Numbered from the stretch's first letter, positions 1 to 10,961 are shown. The stretch: DNA of 64,000 nucleotides from Kingdonia uniflora (GCA_014058105.1 JACGCM010002671.1:62001-126000), one strand, 5' to 3'. Notes: generated from the letters alone by a model not told the origin. Numbers and translations: made by a program.

Positions 1-45
1 CTTTATTACTTGGTTTTTCCCTGATCAAACTTGGACAACAAGATG

Positions 46-74
46 CTCAACAGCTATAAACGACTAGTTTTTTC
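46..74 (+). repeat. Left subterminal inverted repeat of the Harbinger element
   Basis: The segment beginning ctcaacagctataaacgact matches, with a few changes, the reverse complement of 3639-3667. The shared core is ctcaac(a/g)gc...ctagttttt. A second degenerate copy of the right-hand arm is at about 3597-3621. Confidence 0.55.
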
Positions 75-92
75 TCTATCTATAAAACCTAT
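75..92 (+). promoter_or_regulatory. TATA-like box upstream of the Harbinger transposase
   Basis: The sequence tctatctataaaacc lies about 100 bp upstream of the first ATG of the transposase remnant (186). A similar actataaatgtc motif lies upstream of the minus-strand gene near 3580, so the two gene starts mirror each other. Position and sequence are the only evidence. Confidence 0.35.
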
Positions 93-185
93 TCATCTTC
101 TACTTTCTTAATCTTCTACAATTAACTCATTTATCTTATACCTCAAAACTCAACTTTCTTCTTTTGTTATCAATATCGCCGAATC

Positions 186-1459
186 ATGTCTGACAAATTC
201 CTGGCTGACCTACTCATGTCTGACACATCACTCTCATCTTTGGAGTCATCGTCCAGAAGTGAAAAGTTCTTCCGACGTCAAATTGAGATGATGCATGAGT
301 ATAACAAGATTATGATTAAGATGGGAGAAGCAGAAGAAAAAGAGCAAGAGGCGACATCATCACGGAGGCAGAGAGGTAGTAAAATGGGAAGGATTGACAA
401 GTGGAAAGGTCGTGATCATAAATTGGGGGAGTTTAGCCTTAATCGGGATTACTTCGATGATAGCCCAAGATTCAAAGGTATCCTATTTTGTCATTGATTC
501 CGTATGAGTAAAGGTGTGCATCAACGTATTTATGATCAAATACTTTCTTCGAACCCCTATTTTATTCAAAGGGAAAATACCGCTAAGATGATGGGATTAT
601 CCTCATACCAAAAAGATAACGTGCGCAGACGCCCAAAAAGAATACCTTCGAATTGGGGAGTCTACGGGCATTTTGTGCTTAAAAGAATTCTGTAAAACTA
701 TTATAACACAATTCAAAGCTCAATACCTTAGATCTCCCAATGAAAATGATACATTATACTTATTAGAAGTGAATGGATCGCGAGACTTCTCAGGGATGTT
801 AGGTAGTTTAAATTGTATGCATTGGAAATAGAAGAATTGTCCTACCAGGTGGGCAGAACAATATACCGGGTATAAGAAAATCCCGACGGTGCTTTTAGAA
901 GCGGTTGCATCGCAAGATCTTTGTATATGGCATACATTCTTTGGGGTACCCGGTTCTAACAACGACGTGAATGTCTTGCATCAACGGTGGCTTTTCAACA
1001 ACTTGTCTAACGGAGTATTACTTAGCGGATGGAGTCTATCCAAAATGGCAAACAGTACTTGTTCAAACCATAAGAAATCCATCCAACAATGCCAAAAGAC
1101 ATTTTTCGAAGATGCAAGAAGCATGCCGGAATGATGTAGAATGTGTTTTTGGGGTATTACAAGCTAAGTTTCAAATATTGGCACACGGTGCGCAATTTTG
1201 AAAATCTAGTGATCTAGGAAATGTTATGTATGTATGTATAATCCTACATAATATGATCGTCGAAGATGAACGTCATACTTACATCTTGCAAATAGGCCTT
1301 GATCTTGAGTTTAGAACATCCGTGAAGAATGGGAAGGACTTAAATCCAAGACACCCGATCAACACTATGGCAGAGTTCATCGAGAAGGTTCATGAAATTA
1401 GAAATGAAGATGCCCATTTCCAATTACGGGATGAACTTGTCGCGCATTTGTGGAATTGA
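186..1459 (+). pseudogene. PIF/Harbinger transposase (DDE_Tnp_4, HARBI1-like), broken
   Basis: In plant Harbinger elements this protein cuts and joins the element ends, working with the Myb-like partner. The first ORF (186-497) holds the charged N-terminal helix region, and 504-695 continues it in another frame. The catalytic part (about 790-1459) has the family landmarks CMHW..KNCPT, QYTGYKKIPT, LEAVASQDLCIWH, GVPGSNNDVNVL and DVECVFGVLQ. Breaks: a stop in CMHWK*KNCP near 829, frame changes near 620 and 1020, and a stop near 1198. The first catalytic Asp (usually in a G-S-[IL]-D-C context) reads Asn here (GSLNC). The second Asp (NNDVNV) and the Glu (DVE) are still recognisable. Family is confident; loss of activity is clear. 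Confidence 0.85.
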
Positions 1460-2140
1460 AAAGGGGCAGAGTAATTGTAGTCTTCATCATTATTTTTTTA
1501 TTTTCTAAAGTAATGTATTTTGTTTCCAAGTTTTATGTTGAAGTTGTAATGTATTTTGTTTTGAAGTCTTCATCATTGTAACACTTTAACGAAATTTGGT
1601 TTACTGCTTCTGCCTTTTGATTTTGTACCCATTTCTTCTATTTTATTGTTTTGGTAGAGATAAAGAGAACGAGAAAATCTCAGGTCCTGTAAGAAAGAAG
1701 TAAGAAGTAGAGTACATTATGGCAGAGTACATCCAGAAGGTTCAAATACAAATTAGATTAAAAACAATTTTAAAGATTACGTATGATTAATAACAATTTT
1801 ATTAAAATAATGAAATTACATAGAACTTAAGAACTACTATTAACGCTAATGATTACATCAATCTTCATCACTATAAACGTCGCCATCACTTGGACACTGC
1901 TCCTTCAACGTCTTCGAATATTTTTTAATTTGTTTCTTCATCCAACGCCTTTATGTCGGTAGTAGGTTACTTGGGTCCATTGTCATCACCTTAACCATAT
2001 GCGCATCTTCAATGGGTTTTTTTTCGAGTTAGTTCCGTTTCACGCCTCCTTTGAATCTCAGCCTCTCTAGCCAACTTTAGTTTCTTTCGTGCTCTAGCTC
2101 TAGTTTCCTTTTCCTCTTTATGTTGTTTGTCTATCTCATT
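1460..2140. other. Spacer between the convergent Harbinger genes
   Basis: This AT-rich region holds the 3' tails of the two convergent genes. Its lower-strand part (about 1870-2140) carries eroded, Lys/Glu-rich continuation of the minus-strand gene. I see no other gene. Confidence 0.5.
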
Positions 2141-3506
2141 CTATGCCATCATCATATTGGTCATTCTCTCAAGCATCTTCTTCCCCCAATAACATATACC
2201 TGACTTTACCGCTTCTTTTGCCTTGTATTTTTTTTTTTTGCCGCTCAGTCGTACATCCCCACTAGAATATAGTGTTGTATCCACATCGATAGAATCATCC
2301 AGAATTATGATATTTAGAGTGCCAGATGTAGGTATTTTAGGATCGGTATTGGTGGAGTTACCCGGGCTATCGTTAAAATTTGACTTACTAGCGACGTTAT
2401 GGCCGGGTTGCCCGATGTGATAAATTTGTGACCATTTTGGGCAAATTTCCAACACTTTGAATACTTCCCCAAGTGTAAATGGTTTGAGTTGTAGTTATGC
2501 GAATGTATCGCATGCCATACGTTCCTAGAAATCAAGTTAGAAATTTTTTTAAAGTATGATTCACCTTTGAACATTAATGAAATAAGAAAAATAAATGAAA
2601 TAGTTATGAAGTCAGCCATTCCAATACTGGTAAAATGTCAACTCTCAAGGTCTTGAATGATGCCTCTAAAAATTGAACATTCCTTATTGAGCCACCCCTT
2701 ATACGCATAATTGACATAGTTGTACGATCGCCACATTGATTGGTCAGCATAGAAGGAGTTAAATTGATTACGCACCTTAAACCAAAATGTAGCGGCTTTT
2801 TGGCTGTTCGTGGTAGTGAGATTTTAAGATACTTGGGACCAAGTGCGTGCAAGATTCACGAAGTCATCGGATGACCATTTTTTTGAGTTCTTATATCTTT
2901 CTTTGTCGTCATCAACTTCATCCTCAACTACATCCTCAACTACGATAGGTGTCGATGTCGCCTTTCTTTTAGACTTTGCCTCGTGAGAACTGGATCAAGT
3001 TCCTCAGCCTAAGCTATATCATCAACTATAATAGGTATCGATACCATTTTTCTTGTAGACTTTGCCTTCCAGCAAGTATTACCTCTTGTGAGAACCGAAT
3101 TGAGTTCCTTGGCGATGACCGAAGATGCAACCGGCGATGTATTAAGATTTAAATCATTTAAACCCCATGTACCTTGTATCGGTGTGGTACTCAAACTTCC
3201 ACTAGCAAAACCGGCTTGAGATGAAAAATATGGATTCCCCGGTTGAGGGTACGAGCCCGTATACCCATTAAATTGAGGGTAATATCCTTGGTTTGGGTAA
3301 TGAGGGTAATATCCATGGGTTTGAGATTAAAATTGATTGTCGTGTGTCGGGAATAGTTGGCAAACATACCTTAGATCTTGGAAAGTGTTAGGCATTTATG
3401 ACATATCACTCATTCCGAATTGAGGAGGAAAGACGTTTCCTTGTTAGTTCGTATTGGAGGATTGAGAGTGGTTTTGAGAATTAGATTGAGAGCTTGAGGA
3501 AGACAT
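2141..3506 (-). pseudogene. Harbinger second gene (Myb/SANT-like, NAM-associated C-terminal domain), broken
   Basis: The start ATG at 3506 opens a Ser/Gln/Asn-rich N terminus (MSSSSSQSNSQNHSQ), followed by a Tyr/Pro/Gly-rich stretch (YYPQFNGY, GSYPQPGNPYF). This is typical of plant proteins often misannotated as 'glutathione S-transferase T3-like', which are the Myb-like second gene of PIF/Harbinger elements. The middle (about 2604-2852) resembles the SANT-type region, and 2141-2455 is the NAM-associated C-terminal region (EAVKSGICYWGKKMLERMTNMM). In these elements the partner binds the element ends and helps import the transposase. Several in-frame stops and frame changes interrupt it, so the product is not functional. 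Confidence 0.75.
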
Positions 3507-3638
3507 AGTGGTTATGTTTCTAAGGTAAGGAGGGAGGAGAGTGCAGAAGATTAGAAGGGAGAAGAGTGTAGGAGATGAATGACATTTATAGTTGAAAAAA
3601 ACTAGTCGTTAATATGGCCGTTAACAAGTGTCCAAAAC

Positions 3639-3667
3639 AAAAACTAGCCGCTAATATGGCCGTTGAG
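3639..3667 (-). repeat. Right subterminal inverted repeat of the Harbinger element
   Basis: This is the reverse-complement partner of 46-74. The motif aaaaactag(c/t)cg(c/t)taatatggccgtt occurs twice on this side (about 3597-3621 and 3639-3663), as expected for subterminal transposase-binding repeats. Confidence 0.5.
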
Positions 3668-3765
3668 TAACTTGGACAACAAGTTTCCAAAAAAAAAATC
3701 TTTCAAAAAATAATATTAATACTCAACATATTTTAAACAAAGCATAGCTTAAACAATATTAATAC

Positions 3766-5813
3766 TTAACATATTTTAAACAAAACATAAATCAAAGTTC
3801 TAAATAAAATATAACCTAATTGGAACGACCTCTCTTCGTTTGGCAGACGCGGTGCGAGACTCTCGTCATAGGTACATTGCACAACCGGCTTTGTCTGGTA
3901 AGAAATAAACATCTCATCTAGTCTCTTGGACGCCTCTCGGATGACCTCGTGTGCCCGCCTAAGTTCCCTCCATAACTCAGTATTGTTGTCAACTAGTTGC
4001 CTCAAATCTTCATATGCCGCATACCGCATTCCTTGGTATTGATGCCACAACTCATCCATATTATACGTAGGTGGACACGGGTATGGTACCTGCATCACCG
4101 GGATTGGTATCCGTCTACGTGTCGTTCGTTCTTGTCACATCCATGAACCATCCGATAACATGTAGATCATCGGTCTCCTGAACACCATAGTCTTACACCT
4201 GTGAAGATGTAGCTAAACTTGACATAGGTGGCAAGTGTACATCGGGCCTCACTAGATCACCCCCGACCATCTAAATATTTCCTGCCCTTTTTACTAAATT
4301 ACAACCGATCTTGAGATTTAGATAAATGGAACATCAATATCTCATGTAATCTACGTCTGAAACAAGATAATTACGACCATCGTAGACGTCCACATCTTTC
4401 AGACTCTGATATAACTCTCAATCGTACCTTGGGAATTCCATAATCTCTTGAGGGGGGTCATAGGGCACACTATCATGCCCGATCATCTGACGTATACACC
4501 GGTCTCCTAAATACTAAATCGTATTGTGTCCATATGGGACTGACACCAATGGAACCCTCTGGAAGCTCAACGCTGAAGCAACTCTTACCTCTGGACGGAT
4601 TAATTATCTAGACTTGTACCATGGTTGTCAATCTATGTTGGTTATGTCTTTCTATTCTATCATTTCTCTGATCACAGCAAAAAAGTGATGGATTTCAGAC
4701 CCCGTACTAGCCATTTCATCTCTCCACGCACCCATACGGGGATATATATGGTTAAAGTTTTGTACCTTCACTAGATACATTCCAACCTGACAGTACTCGA
4801 AGAACCAGAACTCCAACATCGCATAGATCCGGTGATCGATTTCTTCACCTTCCTGTCCTTTAGAACTGAGACTTCATCAAGTCCCCGATACAAAGCCACC
4901 ATAATCGGCGTACCCCAGTCAAAAATTGACGCAACAATAATATCGTAGTCTGTCAAGGCTGCAAGATAACCCGCCCGAAGAGATGTGCTACCATTTGAGA
5001 AGAAGAGATTACCCATCATATATGCAATAAATGCCCTCACATACACGATATTCATTTGTGGGTCGTAATTGTTGAGACATGGATTCAAATACTCTTTCCA
5101 CATTTTTAAATAGGCGAGAGTAATGTTATCGTACCTGATATCATAGCTTATAATTCCTGGGAACATCTTTTCTGCTTCCTCTAACTTGGAGTACCTCTCG
5201 TCGTACGGGAGTTTGTGACCCCTCCTAAAATATATGCCCGTTAGCATGATGAAGTCTAACGGTGTGAAACCTAGTTCCTCATAAGGGAAGTGAAAGGTAT
5301 GGGTGGAAGGCCACCACCGTTCCACGAGAGCATGAATGAGACGGTTATCAGAGTTTCCCGCCTTAATCGAGCAAAATTCCTCAAAACCCAAATCGTCGAC
5401 CAACTTCTTCAACGTCGGGTACACAGAAATCCATTGGTACCACTTCAGTACCTTATCCAATAATCCCCTACACTGTATTTCATCTCGGTTCTGACAAAAA
5501 AAACACATTAACACATTAGACATTCATTAGGGCATTTCATCGAACACATTGCAATATACGTTAATAACACTTGAAATTTATACAAAACTTACCGGTATTT
5601 TCTCCAATCTAACAGAAATATGGACCCAGCCGTCCGGGAGGATATCTACTCGGTTCAACTCTTCGAGCGTTGGGGAGGGATCGTTGTCCAACGCCAATTG
5701 TAACGGCCAAATATTTGTTACTTCAGCGTTCCCCTTCGTTTTACTTCGGTGTTTACGTTGCGTTTAGTTTTGGTAAAATTATACCTTAGTCGCGAATTAG
5801 ACTCTCCCGACAT
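3766..5813 (-). pseudogene. Plant mobile domain (PMD, aminotransferase-like) transposon gene, broken
   Basis: PMD proteins (PF10536, MAIN/MAIL relatives) occur both as host genes and inside transposons; this copy looks transposon-derived. The first ATG is at 5813. Exon 1 includes LEELNRVDILPDGWVHIS and ends at 5593. A clean intron follows (5592-5491: GTAAGT donor, TTTTTGTCAG acceptor), joined in phase 0 to exon 2. Exon 2 carries the PMD landmarks WYQWISVYPTLKKLV, LIHALVERWWPSTHTFHFP, ELGFTPLDFIMLTGI, ALTDYDIIVASIFDWGTPI. Downstream remnants to 3766 include a Tyr/Asp-rich stretch and a C-terminal helical segment (YEDLRQLVDNNTELWRELR). A frame change in exon 1 (about 5725) and stops between 4100 and 4770 inactivate it. 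Whether it belongs to a MULE is not shown; I found no matching terminal repeats. Confidence 0.75.
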
Positions 5814-6248
5814 TCTTAAGCGATTAAAGGCGCCGATGACGGAGGAAATAGGTTGGGTTGGGAAACTTGTGGAGTAAGGGTTGGGTATGCATTGGGTATG
5901 TTATGCCTAAAACTTGAAATAACACTTGAGGAAGTTAACCGAAGTTTATGCCTAAAACTTGCAACATTATGCCGCGTGGCTTTGAACTGAGTGGCTAATT
6001 TAAAAAATAATAATCCACATGGCAATTCTTTATTGGGTGCTAATACGCGCGGTTTAGAACTGCGGTTTTGAGATAGAAGGTTGAGATTAAAACACGTGGC
6101 TGGATCGTGAGCGTAGGTGTTCCCGCGCAGTTCTGAACTGCGCGATGTGAATTCACCTTGATTTAACTATCAAAGTTGTGGAACAAATTAAGGTGGATTG
6201 GATTCACCCTGGTTTTGGGCAAATCCACCCACCCTACTGATGTGGATT
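5814..6248. other. Non-coding spacer with a GC-rich palindrome
   Basis: No ORF with recognisable content. Around 6038-6150 there are three related GC-rich words built on gcgcggtttagaactgcg and gcgcagttctgaactgcg, the last a near-perfect palindrome. They may be terminal sequence of the upstream PMD-bearing element. Confidence 0.4.
6124..6144. repeat. Perfect 10-bp-arm palindrome
   Basis: The arms cgcgcagttc and gaactgcgcg are exact reverse complements separated by one T. A related half-site lies about 80 bp upstream. Confidence 0.8.
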
Positions 6249-6760
6249 AGGGTTGTCAATGGATCGGATTGGAGTCGGATTGATGCAAATCAGAATCCAA
6301 TCCGAAACTTTATAAGTAACATTCATATCCAATTTGATCCGAAAATTTACAAGTAACATCCGAATCCAATCCAGTCCGAAACTATTTTCGGAGGTCCGAA
6401 TCCGAAATCCGATCCGACCATAATTTTATTTGATGAATAAAAATGTGGATGCAAAAGCTTGAATTTAAGAATTAAGTACCACTTAGCCACAAAACTAGAT
6501 GTGTTATAATTTATTTTCTTATTGTATATAATATCTTTCTAATAGTTGTAGAACATTAGCATTGATAAAATATAAATATATCGGTATATAACTTCGGATC
6601 GAATATTTATCGGATTGGACTAGGCACCATCTGAATCCAATCCGAAATTATTTCGGATGTTCCTTATTCGAATCGGATCGGATTCAAATCGGAAAAAATG
6701 ACATCCATATCATAAAAAGGAATCGGATTTCGGATTATATCCAATCCATTGAGAGCCCTA
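6249..6760. mobile_element. MITE with long degenerate inverted repeats (hAT-like)
   Basis: The left end reads tagggttgtcaatggatcgg. The right end, reverse complemented, begins tagggctctcaatggattgg, giving paired termini about 510 bp apart. Both halves are filled with variants of aatccaatccgaa and its complement, and the centre is AT-rich and non-coding. This organisation (TAGGG-type ends, 'ATCCGAATCC' repeats) is common in plant hAT-related MITEs. A clear 8-bp target duplication is not visible, so the superfamily is tentative. Confidence 0.7.
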
Positions 6761-6779
6761 CTATGCTAACCAATACGAG

Positions 6780-6819
6780 AAGTTGGGATATAGTACAAGA
6801 AGTTGGGATATAGTACAAG
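6780..6819 (+). repeat. 20-bp tandem duplication
   Basis: The unit aagttgggatatagtacaag occurs twice head to tail without a mismatch, between the MITE and the PPR pseudogene. Confidence 0.85.
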
Positions 6820-6935
6820 GGTAGCACTGAACTAGTAGTATTAGTCTTAATAAGAAAAGAACTGAAAGTTTTGCATCAATGCCTTCTCCTTTTTACTGGA
6901 AAGAACCTGATATCTTGAATTAGAACAAGGACTAT

Positions 6936-8763
6936 TTGGCTATTTCTTCAATGCCTTCTCTTCACTGGCTTTATTCCCCCAAACCCGAACTTTCTCCATC
7001 ATACTCGAAATCTCACTGTCCAAAACGAAGACCAATTGAATTGACATCAATCACTAAACAAGTTTGTGAAGCAGCTGGAACTCAACCCGGATGGGAACTA
7101 ACTCTCCTCTCTGATTTCTCCACTCCCAATCTCTTCCACCCAAACTATCTCCACCAAATCATCTCTCCAAAACGCCTTCCACTCCTTTCGTTTCTTCAAT
7201 TGGCTCAACTCTCTCCAAAGAACCAAAACACTATAGATGCCGCAATGTTTTATGTACTCGTCGAAGTGAATGCGTCGAAATCCGATCTCGTTTTTCTCTC
7301 TTTTTACAGTTTTGTACCCTAATCTTTTTCATTGGGGCATTTGATCAAATGCATTTGTCGACAAAGCTGTCTTTGAAGCTCTCCCTGTTTTTGCACAATT
7401 GAAGGACATGGGATTCCTGCTGTCTCTTCAGGTATGAATTTCTGCAATTTTGGGTCCATTCGTGGTGGATGGACGGATCTTTCTATGGAATTGTATCATA
7501 GTATGATGGATTTAGGTATTGTTGGTGATGTCAATATGGTTGGGTATCCTATTCGTGCTTATTACAAGAATAGAAACCTCGAAGAAGCGAGTAATCTTCT
7601 TCGAGAGTTTTAACAATCTCGGTTTGTTCCAAATGTTATTGCTTTCATTGATATCTGGGTATTGCAAAATAAAGTATTTTAATAAAATTTCTGAGCTTTA
7701 ACATGTTATGATCGCGAAGCATTGCCATCAGGAAAATCTTCACGGGTTATGTAGAAATGGAATGGGAGATGAAGGTTTTCGACTCTTTAATGATTTAAAG
7801 GAGATATGGTATGCTCCTACTATTGTTATGTGCACCTCCCTGATTGATGGTCTTAGAAATATAGGTCGATTTGGGGATGCGCGGAAGTTGTGATTTGAGA
7901 TGTTATGCAATGGTTTTCGTCCGAATGAGTATACGTACAATGTTTTGAACTAGGTAACAACGACACGGATATGGGTGTCGGTATCTGACACGGGTACGGG
8001 GTGTCGGAAACGGCAGAAAATTGTTAAGTACCCTGTAAATAGTGTTGGACACATGCATCCGAGTGTCGGGGAGTTGGACGGTTTTTTTTTTTTTTTTTAA
8101 AGTGAAGTGTCGTTATTACCTAGGTTTTTGATTAATGGTTATGCTAAGAACAATAATACTGAAGATGGTCTAAAGCTTTATGAGGAGATGTGTGATAGGG
8201 GGATAAGTGAAAGCATATTGAGTTTGAACTATGATGGTGGGGATGTGTATACATGGGAAAGTGGATAAAGCATGTAACTTGTTCATAGAAATGTGAAATA
8301 AGGGAATCAACCTTGATTTGATTATGCAGAATAGCTTGATTGAAGTATTTTGCAAGGTTTGGAAGACAAAAGAGGCTATGGATGTCTACCATGTTGTTGA
8401 GAGTGATTTGCAGCCATCCACATCATCTTGCATCCCATTGATGGAAGCTCTTTCTGACGGAGGAAATGTATCAATGCTATTGAATTGTTTGAATGATATG
8501 CCAGGTAGAGTTTGAAACCATTGGTTCATTGCTATGATTACATTATTACTGGACTTTGTAAACAGGGAAATGCCACAGAATGCATGCTTTGGTTGTCAAC
8601 AATGTTAGAGAATAAGTTCCGACCTTTAAAGCCGAGTTTTGACACCATGGTTGAGTGCCTGTCTCTGTACTATAGACTGGATGATGTGTTACTGGTTGTA
8701 AATAATATGTTTGGGATGGGATATATATATGGAGAACCGATTTACCATTTGCTAGTTGGGTGA
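6936..8763 (+). pseudogene. Pentatricopeptide-repeat (PPR) protein, pseudogene
   Basis: PPR proteins bind organellar RNA through tandem ~35-residue helical repeats. The start at 6936 gives MAISSMPSLHW, a plausible organelle-targeting N terminus. The NAFHSFRFFNWLNSLQ element typical just before the repeats is in another frame (about 7170), so a frameshift precedes it. Repeat segments follow in changing frames: AVFEALPVFAQLKDMGF, VGYPIRAYYKNRNLEEASNLL, LHGLCRNGMGDEGFRLFNDL, SLIDGLRNIGRFGDARKL, GYAKNN, LIEVFCKVWKTKEAMDVYHVV, YDYIITGLCKQGNATECMLW. A stop interrupts DARKL*FEML near 7892, and a 174-bp MITE splits one repeat at 7950-8123. It is probably a decayed P-class PPR gene; the ancestral locus cannot be named from this sequence. 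Confidence 0.85.
7950..8123. mobile_element. 174-bp MITE inserted in the PPR pseudogene
   Basis: The ends ctaggtaacaacgacac and gtgtcgttattacctag are inverted repeats of 17 bp with one mismatch. The flanks gttttgaa (7942-7949) and gtttttga (8124-8131) look like a drifted 8-bp target duplication. The interior holds repeated gtgtcgg/gacacgg words and an 18-base T run, with no coding content. Removing it reconnects a PPR repeat. Confidence 0.8.
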
Positions 8764-9390
8764 CTTTCTTAGGAGAATTCTTATTAAGCCATAGAATGTA
8801 TGAAATAGATTTTAGAAAGAAGTTGGACGTTTTTAAGATCTTGTTGAGAAGAAAGTATTACTTTTTTTTGTCTTAATGATACCCATGTGCTATTCAGATT
8901 TACTCTAGAGGTTAACCAATTTCTGGAGGTTGACCAATTTCTCCAAGTCATAGCTTAACTTCAACTATAAGATGTATTGTTTAGATTTGGCAATGCACTA
9001 GAGAAATTTGATCTCATTAAATCAATAATTTATAGTACAGTTGCGCTCTTTCCATAACACAGTGTTCTGTTTTGTAGAGACTGCAAAAATCTGTTTAGTA
9101 GATGCAGACACGAGTTATAGTTAGCAGATGGATATATTTATCCTCAGCTCGAATGACAGGCATCACAACCTTTTTTCTAATTTGTAAAGCTGTTTCTTTG
9201 GGTTTTTTTACCAGTGTAAAGTTTTTTCCATATAATTAAAATCTGGTGGGGGTTCTGCCTAACCCCATCTTCCTCTTAAAAAAAGAGGTGCTCCACAAGA
9301 ATGAACTACTTTTCACTGAGCTTTGTACTCCATAAATAATTGGAATTATATTTAACTTTGTCGTTAGTAGCTTTCTGTTAGTCTTCGACG
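8764..9390. other. Spacer downstream of the PPR pseudogene
   Basis: AT-rich sequence with no supported gene, repeat or RNA. It ends at the target site GATAC (9391-9395) of the next element. Confidence 0.5.
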
Positions 9391-9395
9391 GATAC

Positions 9396-9738
9396 TGATA
9401 GGTCGTGGGTCGTTACGCCCATGTCCTAGGCGCACATTTTAGTCACCAGTCTCTATTTCATTTCTTATTTTAGTTTATTTTATGTTATTATATTTTATCC
9501 TAGGGAATCCGCTAAAAATAGGATTACTCTAGTAATTTTCTTTTTGTTGGGGAGTGTAGAGAAAGGTGGAGATCTCCTATATATGGGAGCTCCTAGAGTA
9601 GGAGAAAGGGGGTGTTGAGTTTTTGGAGAAAAGGAAAAACCTTAAGGAGAACTAGAAAGGGAGCTTGTAGCAGTAGTTTATTCATTAAAAGAGATCGTTT
9701 ATTCGTTAATTCGCTTCCGCAATCGTAGTATTTAACTA
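9396..9738 (+). repeat. 5' LTR of the Gag-only element
   Basis: It starts TGATAGGTCGTGGGTCG and ends near tatttaac(ta). It matches the 3' LTR along its length and has a short extra segment (around 9615-9640) absent there. The motif ctcctatatatggg (about 9576) is a plausible TATA region. Confidence 0.85.
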
Positions 9739-9757
9739 ATTGGTATAAGAACTAGAT
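9739..9757 (+). other. Primer binding site (Met-tRNA type, degenerate)
   Basis: The sequence attggtataagaactaga, directly after the 5' LTR, resembles the plant initiator-Met-tRNA primer site TGGTATCAGAGC with several changes. Confidence 0.55.
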
Positions 9758-9786
9758 CAAACTTGGCGTAGATTTTTTTTACGAAG

Positions 9787-10390
9787 ATGGGTAAGAAAAC
9801 ACCGAAGAAGGTTACGCAACTAACTCAAGGCGAACGTTTGAAGACAGTTGAAGAATCTAATGCGTTACTAGTAGAATCCAACAAAGAGCTTACCGCCTCG
9901 AACAAATTGATGTCAAAGCAAATCGAGGCGGTGATGTCAATATCAATGTGAAATTTTATGTCTGATGTGGACAATAGCGAGCGAGGGATGGAGAACGGTG
10001 ATTCTGGTATCCCTGGAATAGGGCAGGGAAGAGGGATTCCAATGGGGGCTTTTATGCGCTACGGGCGCAACGCGGGAATTAATCCGCTAAATCTAACTCC
10101 GTTAACGATTGTCGGAAGAGGAAAGGGGACTGCACTTTGCACCACGATGGGAAAATTTGAAGTCGACAGATGAAGGGGAAGAAATGTTAATTTCTAACAC
10201 TTTCGACACATTGAACTTAGAGGTTGCGAGCATAGACAAATTTGCGGATCCACACGACGAAGACAAAGTAATCGAGTCAAGGGAACAGAGTGAGGAAATC
10301 TTAGTAACAGGACGAGAAAGCCGATTGGAAGTTGCCGGTGTAATCGAATATCGGGAAATCGCGGCAGAGGGGCCGGAAGACTCAACCTAG
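9787..10390 (+). pseudogene. Leader region of the Gag-only element (Gag N terminus, broken)
   Basis: ATG at 9787 opens MGKKTPKKVTQLTQGERLK, continuing as a Glu/Ser/Asn-rich helix that stops near 9949. Further fragments in two frames (9958-10173 and 10109-10390) are Gly-rich and then Asp/Glu-rich. This looks like the disordered and coiled N-terminal part of the Gag polyprotein, broken by stops and frameshifts. No catalytic motif is present. Confidence 0.45.
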
Positions 10391-10786
10391 AGAGTCGGGG
10401 AAGACACAATTCGTACGCACGTGCTGCGTACACCCACGGGTGACGGGTTACACAGGGGTGACAGGTTACACAGGGGTGATGGGTCGCCAGTTAGTGGTTA
10501 CATAATACCTAGGCATGTGACATACGCGTAGCCACCACACGTGTGGAGCACGTGGGCACTTCAGAAGCTGGAGCGGGCCTTTATCATTTAAACCCAAGCC
10601 CAACTACAACAATACCTGTGGGCGTTTTTTTGCGAACGACATCCCATCTTCTCCAATCGTCCTTGTAGCCATCGAGGGATCACCACTCCGACCAAATCGG
10701 GAGTAACGGAGAGAGAGAAACTCCAATCATCCCATCATCACCTGCAGCGGCGATTACAACAGCAACATCGGTGCCACTGGATCTTC
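10391..10786. other. Internal spacer of the Gag-only element
   Basis: No ORF. Contains a short tandem word (gggtgac(a/g)ggttacacag at about 10439-10475) and a Thr/Pro/Ala-coding-like stretch just before the nested element. Confidence 0.4.
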
Positions 10787-10946
10787 TTAGAGATAGATTT
10801 AGTATTACTATAATGCTAAGGGTAATATATATTTTCCTTTCCTATTATAGCCTATAAGTAGTCAAGTTGGTTAGATGTAACCTAACTAATTCAATACAAT
10901 GTAGTTCTTTTGCCTCCACTCTATCTCAAACCCTAAATTCCTAATA
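10787..10946 (+). repeat. 5' LTR of the nested element
   Basis: Direct repeat of 12860-13020, sharing ttagagata(g/a)atttagtatta at the start and ccctaaattcctaata at the end. Confidence 0.8.
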
Positions 10947-10961
10947 TGGTATCAGAGCTGG
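10947..10961 (+). other. Primer binding site, initiator Met-tRNA type
   Basis: tggtatcagagctgg immediately follows the LTR. TGGTATCAGAGC is the usual Met-tRNA primer site of plant LTR elements. Confidence 0.8.

Larger units (their letters stand above)
1..3700. mobile_element. Decayed PIF/Harbinger DNA transposon
   Basis: Two convergent gene remnants sit between similar ends: a DDE_Tnp_4-type plant transposase on the plus strand (186-1459) and a Myb/NAM-associated gene on the minus strand (2141-3506). This gene pair is the standard content of plant PIF/Harbinger elements. The two ends share an inverted segment (46-74 against 3639-3667), and both genes start just inside TATA-like sequence and pyrimidine-rich leaders that resemble each other. 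The outermost terminal repeat and the target duplication are not resolved, and the left end may lie just outside the window. Both genes carry stops and frame changes, so the copy is inactive. Confidence 0.72.

Noticed and set aside
8081..8098. T run as a terminator
   Set aside because: It lies inside the MITE and is not preceded by a gene end. Simple homopolymer slippage is enough to explain it.
6936..8763. Functional PPR gene
   Set aside because: Frame changes, a stop inside a repeat and the MITE insertion rule out a working product.
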